A stretch of 17,232 bases of DNA from Streptosporangiaceae bacterium (GTDB lineage: Bacteria > Actinomycetota > Actinomycetes > Streptosporangiales > Streptosporangiaceae): assembly GCA_030039095.1 (NCBI GenBank), contig JASHQP010000312.1, positions 1-17,232 of the forward strand. Reading direction: 5' to 3'. The translations under genes were made by a program, and so were the position numbers. Numbering within the stretch: the first letter of the stretch is position 1; each line of letters opens with the position of its first letter. Positions 7,473 through 13,155 of this stretch are shown here, one piece after another. The notes under the pieces are model-generated. The model did not search any database. It was not told where the DNA came from and saw only the letters and a list, made by a program, of their open reading frames with translations.

Positions 7473-10406
7473 TTGAGCAATTTGTTCCGTTTTGCAGGCA
7501 AGCGCGGGGGCTGCCCGTCCCGGCCGGGCCGGCCGGCCCGGCGTCGCCTGCCGCCCGTGGCCATCGCGGCCGGGCTCGCGGCGGTCGCGCTCCCGATGGC
7601 CGCCACGATCGCCCCGAACGCGGCGGCCACGGGCCGCCAGCCGGCCGCCGCCCCGTCGTGCCCGTGGCTGAACCGGTCCCTGCCGGTCGGCAACAGGGTG
7701 AGCATGCTGCTGCCCAGGATGTCCCTGGCCGACAAGATCGACATGCTGGCCGGGACGGGCGCGACCGGCCTGGCGGACGGCGCGGTGACCACCACCGCGG
7801 TGCCGAGCCTGTGCATCCCGGCGCTGTCCCTGGCCGACGGGCCGAACGGGGTCGGCGACGGGCGGTCCGGGGTGACGCAACTGCCCGCCGGCGTGTCCCT
7901 GGCGGCGACCTGGGACTCGTCGCTGGCCAGGCGGTACGGGCAGGTCGTCGGCGCCGAGGAGCGCAGCAAGGGCATCATGGTCAACCTGGGCCCGACGATC
8001 AACATCGACCGGGACCCGCGGTGGGGCCGGACCTTCGAGTCCTACAGCGAGGACCCGTACCTGAACGGGGCGCTGGCCGGGGCCGAAATCGGCGGGGTGC
8101 AGAGCCAGGGCGTGATGTCCCAGGTCAAGCACTATGCGGTGTACAACCAGGAGACCTACCGCAATACCCCGGCCGATGACGCGATCGTGAGCGAGCGGGC
8201 GCTGCACGAGATCTACCTGCCCGCGTTCTGGGCTGCCGTCGCCAAGGCCAGCGCGGCGTCGGTGATGTGCGCCTACAGCACGGTCAACGGGCAGTCCGCC
8301 TGCCAGAGCCAGTACCTGATCGGCGAGATCCTGGACCAGCGGTGGGGCTTCCCCGGCTTCGTCAGCTCGGACTACGGGGCCACGAAGTCAACCGGGCAGT
8401 CGGTCCGGGCCGGTCTGGACCAGGAGATGCCCAACGGCGGCTACTACGGCGCCGCGCTGGCCGCGGCGGTGGGCTCGGGCAAGGTCGCGATTCCCGCGCT
8501 CAACCAGATGGTGTCCCGGATCCTCACCGAGATGTTCGAATACTCGCGGGGGGGTACCCCCCGCGAACCCCCCAACGTCAAAAGCGCCGCGGGCGTGGTC
8601 GCGACGACCCCGGCGCATCAGGCGGTCGCCACCGACGTCGCCGAGGCGGGCACGGTGCTGCTGAAGAACACCGGCGCAGTGCTGCCGCTGCCGGCGTCTG
8701 GCGCGGGCGCCGTGGCGGTGATCGGGCCGGCGGCCTCGGCCGCACCCACCGACAGCGGCGGCGGCAGCGCCCACGTGACCGCTCCGTTCAGCGTCACCCC
8801 GCTGCAGGGCATCAAGGCCGCCGCGAAGCGGGGCACGACGGTCACGTACACCCAGGGGCTGCCCACGGACACGTCGCTGTCGCCGATCCCTGCCTCGGCG
8901 CTGACCTCGTCCGGGACCCTCACCGCGCCGGAGACCGGCACGTACGTGATCGCGCTGACCAGCCCCAGTTCCCGCACGCTCCTTTCCCTGGACGGCAAGG
9001 GGATCCTGGCCGACGCGGGCACGCCGCCGACCGAGTCGGTGGGGGTGAACCTGCGGGCCGGCCAGACCTACACGCTGAGGGTCGCGGGCAGCGACGCCGC
9101 GACGAGGCTGAGCTGGGCCACGCCATCGGACCTGGCCCCGGGCATCGCCCGGGCGGTGGCCGCGGCAAGGGCGGCACGGACCGCCGTGGTCGTGGTCTCC
9201 GATGACACCGAGTCGGAGGCGGCGGACCGGGCCAGCCTGAACCTGCCGTCGGCGCAGAACGAGCTGATCTCCGCGGTCGCCGCGGCCAACCCGCGCACCG
9301 TCGTGGTGATCGACGCGGGCGCGCCGGTCGTGATGCCGTGGATCGGCAAGGTGGCCTCGGTGGTGGACGCCTGGTATCCGGGGGAGAGCAACGGCACCGC
9401 GCTGGCCGCAATCCTGTACGGCCGGGCCGATCCCGGCGGGCACCTCCCGGTGACGTTCCCCACCGGCCTGTCCCAGGTGCCAGCGTCGACGTCGGCCGAG
9501 TTCCCTGGAGAAGACGGCCGGGTGCTGTACTCCGAGGGCATCGACGTCGGCTACCGCTACTACGACGCCAGGAACGAGACGCCGCTGTTCCCGTTCGGGT
9601 TCGGGCTGTCCTACACCCACTTCTCCTACAGCGACCTGACCGTGACGCCCCGCCAGGTGCGCAACGGCAGCTCGAACCCGGGGGCGACGAGCTGCGGGTG
9701 CAACGGGCAGTCGGAGCGCCAGGTCACGGTCACCGCGCGGGTGACCAACGCCGGCAAGGTAGCCGGGTCGGACGTGGCCCAGCTCTACCTGGGAGACCCG
9801 GCGCCGGCGGGGGAGCCGCCGCGGCAGCTGAAGGGGTTCGCCAAGGTCACGATGAAGCCCGGCCAGTCCACCACCGTGCGTTTCACCCTGAACGGTCACG
9901 ACCTGTCCTACTGGGACGACGCGGCCGACGGCTGGGTGCTCCCGGACGGCCGCTACCGGGTCTATGTCGGTGACTCGTCGGCCCTGGCGAACCTGCGGCT
10001 GCGCGGCGGCTTCACCGTGACCCGCAGCGTCGGTGCCCGGTACGCCACGCTCCGGGCGCCGTCGGCGATGGGCGCCGGGTCGTCGGACACGGTCACGGCG
10101 ACAGTGGTGAACAACGGCGACTACGCGATGCCGGGCACCCGGCTCACGCTGGGTGTCCCGGCGGGCTGGACGGTCACCCCGCTCGGCTCCCTGCCCGCCG
10201 TCCTGGCGCCGCACCAGGCGGTGACCGTGCGGCTGCGGGTGGCCGTGGCGGTGACCGCGCAGCCGGGCACCGACACGCTCACCCTCCGGGCCGGCTACCA
10301 GCCAGTGCCCGGCGCCCGCGGCGGGCAGGTGGAGGCCACGGCCACCGTCACGATCCCGGAGTTCACCCCGGCGGCGGGCCTGGCCGAGGGCTGGCCCGCG
10401 GGCTGA
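7473..10406 (+). CDS. Secreted GH3 glycoside hydrolase, shorter paralogue (TTG start)
   Basis: The protein has 977 residues. The TTG start is supported by GGAGGG at 7462-7467, 5 nt upstream, and by an N terminus that parallels the first GH3 (LFRFAGK, an Arg-rich stretch ARRR, a hydrophobic core). A secretion signal is predicted, with twin arginines but no clean Tat motif. The barrel domain carries ADGPNGVGDG, GPTINIDRDPRWGRTFES, QVKHYAVYNQET and SSDYGAT, with Asp300 as nucleophile. ESEAADRASLNLP in the second domain gives Glu582 as acid/base candidate. The PA14-like insert (about 474-552) is shorter than in the paralogue. An FnIII-like domain (about 749-850) and a NEW3-like domain (about 853-950) follow, and the protein ends there, without the extra C-terminal domain. 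The N-terminal substrate-site region differs from the first copy, so specificity may differ. Confidence 0.92.
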   Translation: MSNLFRFAGKRGGCPSRPGRPARRRLPPVAIAAGLAAVALPMAATIAPNAAATGRQPAAAPSCPWLNRSLPVGNRVSMLLPRMSLADKIDMLAGTGATGLADGAVTTTAVPSLCIPALSLADGPNGVGDGRSGVTQLPAGVSLAATWDSSLARRYGQVVGAEERSKGIMVNLGPTINIDRDPRWGRTFESYSEDPYLNGALAGAEIGGVQSQGVMSQVKHYAVYNQETYRNTPADDAIVSERALHEIYLPAFWAAVAKASAASVMCAYSTVNGQSACQSQYLIGEILDQRWGFPGFVSSDYGATKSTGQSVRAGLDQEMPNGGYYGAALAAAVGSGKVAIPALNQMVSRILTEMFEYSRGGTPREPPNVKSAAGVVATTPAHQAVATDVAEAGTVLLKNTGAVLPLPASGAGAVAVIGPAASAAPTDSGGGSAHVTAPFSVTPLQGIKAAAKRGTTVTYTQGLPTDTSLSPIPASALTSSGTLTAPETGTYVIALTSPSSRTLLSLDGKGILADAGTPPTESVGVNLRAGQTYTLRVAGSDAATRLSWATPSDLAPGIARAVAAARAARTAVVVVSDDTESEAADRASLNLPSAQNELISAVAAANPRTVVVIDAGAPVVMPWIGKVASVVDAWYPGESNGTALAAILYGRADPGGHLPVTFPTGLSQVPASTSAEFPGEDGRVLYSEGIDVGYRYYDARNETPLFPFGFGLSYTHFSYSDLTVTPRQVRNGSSNPGATSCGCNGQSERQVTVTARVTNAGKVAGSDVAQLYLGDPAPAGEPPRQLKGFAKVTMKPGQSTTVRFTLNGHDLSYWDDAADGWVLPDGRYRVYVGDSSALANLRLRGGFTVTRSVGARYATLRAPSAMGAGSSDTVTATVVNNGDYAMPGTRLTLGVPAGWTVTPLGSLPAVLAPHQAVTVRLRVAVAVTAQPGTDTLTLRAGYQPVPGARGGQVEATATVTIPEFTPAAGLAEGWPAG
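8545..8565. repeat. Perfect 9-bp G/C hairpin inside the second GH3 gene
   Basis: CGCGGGGGG (8545-8553), loop GTA, then CCCCCCGCG (8557-8565), followed by another C6 run. It codes SRGGTPREP in the linker between the two GH3 catalytic domains, where the paralogue has an unrelated and slightly shorter linker. It may be a small inserted palindromic element. Confidence 0.6.
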
Positions 10407-10452
10407 CACCCGCGATGAGCCGCAGCAGCCAGCCATTCCACAGCGCCCGGCG

Positions 10453-10458
10453 TACCAT
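10453..10458 (+). promoter_or_regulatory. Candidate -10 box (TACCAT) for a leaderless cutA transcript
   Basis: TACCAT fits the actinobacterial TAnnnT -10 pattern and ends 8 nt before the cutA ATG, which has no Shine-Dalgarno sequence. This spacing is what leaderless transcripts show. No convincing -35 is visible. Confidence 0.4.
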
Positions 10459-10466
10459 CGTTTGCC

Positions 10467-10820
10467 ATGGCGGCTCAGGGCGGCGCAGCCGACGCCGACG
10501 CGCGTTACCTGCAGGTGCAGACGACCACCGACTCGCGCGCCGAGGCGATGGAGCTCGCCCATGACGCGGTGGCGGCCCGGCTCGCGGCCGTGGGGCAGGT
10601 TGCCGGCCCGATCGCGAGCACCTACTGGTGGGAGGACGGCCTCGAACGCGCCGAGGAGTGGCTGGTCATGCTCAAGCTCCCGGCCGACCGCTACCAGCAG
10701 CTGGCTGACTTTCTGGCCGAGCGGCACAGCTATGACGAGCCCGAGATCGTGGCGACGCCGATCGTGGCCGGCTCACCGGCGTACCTGAGCTGGATCGAGG
10801 ACGAAACCCGGCCCGAATGA
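10467..10820 (+). CDS. cutA: CutA family protein (divalent ion tolerance)
   Basis: This 117-residue protein matches the CutA1 family in length and in order of conserved blocks: YLQVQTTTDSRAEAMELAHDAV (first strand and helix), AAVGQVAGPIASTYWWEDGLE (the loop with the aromatic pair), EEWLVMLKLPADRY, and the end HSYDEPEIVATPI with PAYLSWIEDE. CutA proteins are small trimeric ferredoxin-like proteins linked genetically to copper and other divalent metal tolerance, though their biochemical role is still unclear. The first 10 residues are an extra, poorly conserved leader. No ribosome binding site precedes the ATG, and a TAnnnT box at 10453 suggests leaderless translation. The stop TGA directly abuts the stop of the convergent phosphatase gene. 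Confidence 0.88.
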   Translation: MAAQGGAADADARYLQVQTTTDSRAEAMELAHDAVAARLAAVGQVAGPIASTYWWEDGLERAEEWLVMLKLPADRYQQLADFLAERHSYDEPEIVATPIVAGSPAYLSWIEDETRPE

Positions 10821-11423
10821 CTAGCCGGGGGGCAGGTTCCAGGTCGAGATCACCGGGTAACCGTGCTCGGTGCCGAGCGTGGAGTAGGTGCCGGTGTCCA
10901 GCCGGAACAGGCGGCCGCCGTCCGGATCCAGCGCCAGCCAGCGGGCGGTGAGCACACGCAGCACGTGGCCGTGGGCCACCAGCGCCACGTCCCCGTCGGC
11001 CAGCAGCGGCCTCGCCCGGGCCAGCACGGCGTCCGTGCGCGCCCCGACCTGCCGCACGGTCTCGCCGGGATGCTCGGCGTCGCCGGGGATCACGCCGTCA
11101 CGCCACAGGTACCAGCCGGGCCGGTCTTCCTGGATCTGCGTCGTCGTCCGTCCCTCGTAACCGCCGTAGTCCCATTCCCACAGGTCCGGGTCGAGCTTGA
11201 GGTCCTCGAGACCGGCGAGTTCCGCGGTGCGCACGGCACGCTGCGCCGGGCTGCAGAACGTGGCCACGATGTCGCGCCGGGCGAGCGCGGGGGCGAGCGC
11301 GGCGGCCGCGGCCTCGCCGCGGGCGGTGAGCGGTATATCGGTGCGGCCGGTGTGGCGGCCGGAGGCGCTCCACTCGGTCTCGCCGTGCCGGAGCACGATC
11401 AGCTCTCCCATGCCCGCCATCAT
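10821..11423 (-). CDS. Histidine phosphatase family protein (phosphoglycerate mutase-like)
   Basis: The product has 200 residues (196 if the second candidate ATG at 11411 is used; a weak GGCGGG precedes it). The catalytic motif LRHGETEW gives Arg12-His13-Gly14-Glu15, with His13 the phospho-accepting residue. SPAQRAVRTAEL carries the second arginine (Arg62), WEWDYGGYEGRT has the acid region (Glu83), and VALVAHGHVLRVL gives His151. The full set of active-site residues is present, so it is likely an active cytoplasmic phosphatase rather than a pseudo-enzyme. The length fits the GpmB/PhoE-like branch; the substrate is not readable. The gene is convergent with cutA, with no base between the two stop codons, and is divergent from the ArsR-like operon, so its promoter lies within about 11424-11500 on the reverse strand. 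Confidence 0.88.
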   Translation of the reverse strand: MMAGMGELIVLRHGETEWSASGRHTGRTDIPLTARGEAAAAALAPALARRDIVATFCSPAQRAVRTAELAGLEDLKLDPDLWEWDYGGYEGRTTTQIQEDRPGWYLWRDGVIPGDAEHPGETVRQVGARTDAVLARARPLLADGDVALVAHGHVLRVLTARWLALDPDGGRLFRLDTGTYSTLGTEHGYPVISTWNLPPG

Positions 11424-11464
11424 CCCGTACCGGGGCGGGCCGGGCAGCCCCTGGTGTCCGGGCC

Positions 11465-11493
11465 TTGACGACCTGATCCGTCATGTGTAAGTT
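11465..11493 (+). promoter_or_regulatory. Sigma-70-type promoter of the regulator/sensor operon
   Basis: TTGACG (11465-11470), a 17-nt spacer and TAAGTT (11488-11493, TAnnnT) form the best promoter match in the window and point to the ArsR-like gene. Transcription would start near 11500. Confidence 0.6.
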
Positions 11494-11495
11494 CT

Positions 11496-11524
11496 AGCTG
11501 ACATGTAAAACTCAGCTGACAGGT
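11496..11524 (+). promoter_or_regulatory. 11-bp direct repeat over the start region, candidate operator
   Basis: AGCTGACATGT (11496-11506) and AGCTGACAGGT (11514-11524) match at 10 of 11 positions with an 18-bp period. They cover the predicted transcription start, just before the Shine-Dalgarno sequence of the winged-helix gene. The position fits autorepression by that regulator. The 8-bp palindrome TCAGCTGA overlaps the second copy. Confidence 0.5.
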
Positions 11525-11538
11525 CCAAGGAGCCGGCG

Positions 11539-11904
11539 CTGACCCAGGAAGCCGAGCGGCCCACCGCCGAGGAGGAGCTGCTCACAAAGCTGACCGCCGT
11601 GGCCAATCCGCTGCGGCTGCGGGTCATCGCCGAGCTTTCCGGGGGCCGGGTGCACGTCAGTGAGCTGGCCCGCAGGCTCGGCATCTCGCGGCCGCTGCTG
11701 TACATGCACCTGAACCGGCTGCAGGAGGCCGGCATCGTGACCGGCCACCTGGAACTGTCCGAGGACGGGAAGGCGATGAAGTACTTCGAGCTAGCGCCGT
11801 TCGACCTGCGGCTGACAGCGGAGATCGTCACCGAGACGGTCCAGGCCAGCCGGGGTTCCGCGCAGGACGGCCGACTACAGGACGGCGAGGAGAACGGCAC
11901 ATGA
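11539..11904 (+). CDS. ArsR-like winged-helix transcriptional regulator (probable CTG start)
   Basis: Residues TKLTAVANPLRLRVIAELSGG form the first helices of an ArsR-type winged helix. VHVSELARRLGISRPLLYMHLNRLQEAGIV is the helix-turn-helix, and LELSEDGKAMKYFELAPF is the wing. No ArsR metal-site Cys cluster is visible, so metal sensing is not suggested. The start is the difficulty: the GTG at 11599 would cut off helix 1, and no ATG, GTG or TTG occurs between the in-frame stop at 11506 and that GTG. A CTG at 11539 sits 6 nt after AAGGAG (11527-11532), which makes a 121-residue protein and is my choice. The stop overlaps the next gene as ATGA, so the three genes form one operon. It probably binds the direct repeat in its own promoter. 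Confidence 0.8.
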   Translation: MTQEAERPTAEEELLTKLTAVANPLRLRVIAELSGGRVHVSELARRLGISRPLLYMHLNRLQEAGIVTGHLELSEDGKAMKYFELAPFDLRLTAEIVTETVQASRGSAQDGRLQDGEENGT

Positions 11905-12176
11905 CCGGCATGCACGCGCTGGCCACCAACGGCAGCGTCAACTACAACGCGATCTTCATACCGATCGGGATCATCCTCGTCGTGGGCGGGGTGATCGCCG
12001 TGATCGTGTCCTCCTATTTCCGGCTGCAGGGCCACCGCGCGGACGCGGTCGCGATGGCTCACTACCGCAAGCTCGCCGAGGAAGCGGTCGCCAACCAGCA
12101 GGAGCTTCGAGACCAGCTGGCAAAGCTGACCGAGAAGGTGCAGGCCGTGGAGCAGCTGATGCGGGACGTCGGATGA
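11901..12176 (+). CDS. Small membrane protein with C-terminal coiled coil
   Basis: This 91-residue protein has one clear membrane segment at about residues 17-38 (AIFIPIGIILVVGGVIAVIV), then a charged region and a long amphipathic helix from about 52 to 90 (HYRKLAEEAVANQQELRDQL and onwards) with heptad-like hydrophobic spacing, ending in EQLMRDVG. No enzyme motif is seen. The most likely topology puts the coiled coil in the cytoplasm, since Arg and His follow the membrane segment. It overlaps the regulator gene upstream and the sensor gene downstream by ATGA, so translational coupling is likely. I infer an adaptor role linking the membrane sensor to the DNA-binding protein, but only gene order and architecture support this. 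Confidence 0.85.
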   Translation: MTGMHALATNGSVNYNAIFIPIGIILVVGGVIAVIVSSYFRLQGHRADAVAMAHYRKLAEEAVANQQELRDQLAKLTEKVQAVEQLMRDVG

Positions 12177-12865
12177 GCGCCGACGACCCGCCGCTGCGCC
12201 TGTACCGCAACCCGTTCCGGCTGCTCGTCTCGGCCGGCCTCTGGCGCGCCGCGTGGTATCTGGCCGGGTACGTGTTCGCCGTTGGCTGGGTGCTGTTCGC
12301 CGCGGGCCTCACCGCGACCGTGACCGCCGCGGCCTTCGCGATCACGCTGGCCGGCCTCCCGCTGCTGATCGCCGCGGCCGAGGTGCTGCGGTGGTGCGCG
12401 GACGTCGAGCGCGCCCGGCTGCGCCCGGTGCTGACCGTTGCGGTCAGTGGCGGTTACCGCGACGTCTCCGGGACCGGCCTGATCGCCCGGGCCAGGGAGC
12501 GCTGGCGGGACCCGGCCACCTGGCGCGACGCCGCCTACCTGATCGGCCTCTGGGGGCCGCTGTTCATTCTGGACACGGCCGTGCTCGCGATCTGGGTGGC
12601 GCTCCTCGGCCTGGCCACCCTGCCTGTCTGGTACTGGGCCGGCGGCGTCGGGCTGTATGTCGACACGCTGCCCAGGGCCCTGCTCGGCGCGGCGATCTTC
12701 GCCATAACGTTCCTGCTCTTCAACTACGTCGTGGTGCTCACCGCGCGGCTGCACGCCGTGGTCGCGCGGTCCCTGCTCCACGCCCCCACTGACCCGCTGG
12801 CCGAGGCCAGGGAGGTACTAGCCGGTCCCGGACCACTGGGGCCATTGCACGACACGTTCATCTGA
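12173..12865 (+). CDS. Stand-alone PF13796-type membrane sensor domain protein
   Basis: This 230-residue protein resembles the 'putative sensor' domain (PF13796) that usually forms the N terminus of actinobacterial histidine kinases. There are two membrane hairpins: about residues 26-70 (two segments, rich in Ala, Val and Leu) and about 121-192. Between them is the hallmark RARERWRDPATWRDAAYLI (about 106-123), which precedes the third membrane segment. After the last segment only about 35 residues remain (LTARLHAVVARSLL, then an acidic tail). There is no H-box or ATP-binding domain here or in the following genes, so this is a sensor without a kinase. The ATGA overlap with the small membrane protein shows they are made together. 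It probably detects a membrane-related or hydrophobic signal; the ligand is unknown. Confidence 0.85.
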   Translation: MSADDPPLRLYRNPFRLLVSAGLWRAAWYLAGYVFAVGWVLFAAGLTATVTAAAFAITLAGLPLLIAAAEVLRWCADVERARLRPVLTVAVSGGYRDVSGTGLIARARERWRDPATWRDAAYLIGLWGPLFILDTAVLAIWVALLGLATLPVWYWAGGVGLYVDTLPRALLGAAIFAITFLLFNYVVVLTARLHAVVARSLLHAPTDPLAEAREVLAGPGPLGPLHDTFI

Positions 12866-12897
12866 TCCATCCATCCCGTCAACAAAGCGAGGCAGCC

Positions 12898-13065
12898 ATG
12901 AGCCATTCGTTCAGTCCCGCCATGCCAAAAACTGCTGTGTTGCCCCGTTCGGGGGCCTGCAGGGCCAGCCGGCCCCGGGCGCTGCTCTGCTCCGCCGCTG
13001 GCCTGGCCGGGTTCATCGTCACCAGCTACGTCCTGGTCGCAACCGCCCGCGTCGCCGCCCGCTGA
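12898..13065 (+). CDS. Possible 55-residue membrane microprotein
   Basis: ATG 12898 follows GAGG (12889-12892) by 5 nt, and the frame closes with TGA at 13063-13065, 33 nt downstream of the sensor gene. The product begins MSHSFSPAMPKTAVLPRSGA, has a basic stretch (CRASRPRALL) and one hydrophobic segment at about residues 28-49 (GLAGFIVTSYVLVATA), and ends RVAAR. It has no recognisable family. Codon use is mixed: residues 9-15 use several A/T-ending codons unlike the neighbours, whereas the membrane segment has normal GC-rich codons. It may be the fourth gene of the sensor operon, or a short leader. A 20-bp hairpin begins 2 nt after the stop codon, which supports a gene end here. Confidence 0.45.
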   Translation: MSHSFSPAMPKTAVLPRSGACRASRPRALLCSAAGLAGFIVTSYVLVATARVAAR

Positions 13066-13066
13066 G

Positions 13067-13115
13067 CGCTGCGTCCCGCCCGCGAGTGGCAGCTCGCGGG
13101 CGGGATCACGCAGCG
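13067..13115 (+). terminator. 20-bp hairpin between the microprotein and the MMPL gene
   Basis: CGCTGCGT (13067-13074) pairs with ACGCAGCG (13108-13115), and CCCGCCCGCGAG (13075-13086) pairs with CTCGCGGGCGGG (13093-13104). A 3-nt bulge (13105-13107) and a 6-nt loop complete it. It is very stable and sits directly after a stop codon, so it is probably a terminator or a partial barrier before the MMPL gene. It lacks a T-tract. Confidence 0.7.
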
Positions 13116-13155
13116 GCCAGCCAACCACCACACCACCCTGCAAAGAGAGGCCATG

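Noticed and set aside
3901..10406. A polysaccharide utilisation cluster
   Set aside because: Only the two GH3 genes are visible; no sugar transporter, binding protein or LacI-type regulator lies in the window.
8388..10727. Reverse-strand open frame of 779 codons opposite the second GH3 gene
   Set aside because: Same antisense effect; it also runs through the cutA gene and has no domain-like pattern.
11599..11904. GTG 11599 as start of the winged-helix regulator
   Set aside because: It would remove most of helix 1, which is conserved in the upstream open frame, and it lacks a properly spaced ribosome binding site.
13067..13115. TetR-type operator before the first MMPL gene
   Set aside because: The inverted repeat is too long, bulged and GC-only, and does not share the CCTGACACG core found before the second MMPL gene; hairpin or terminator fits better.
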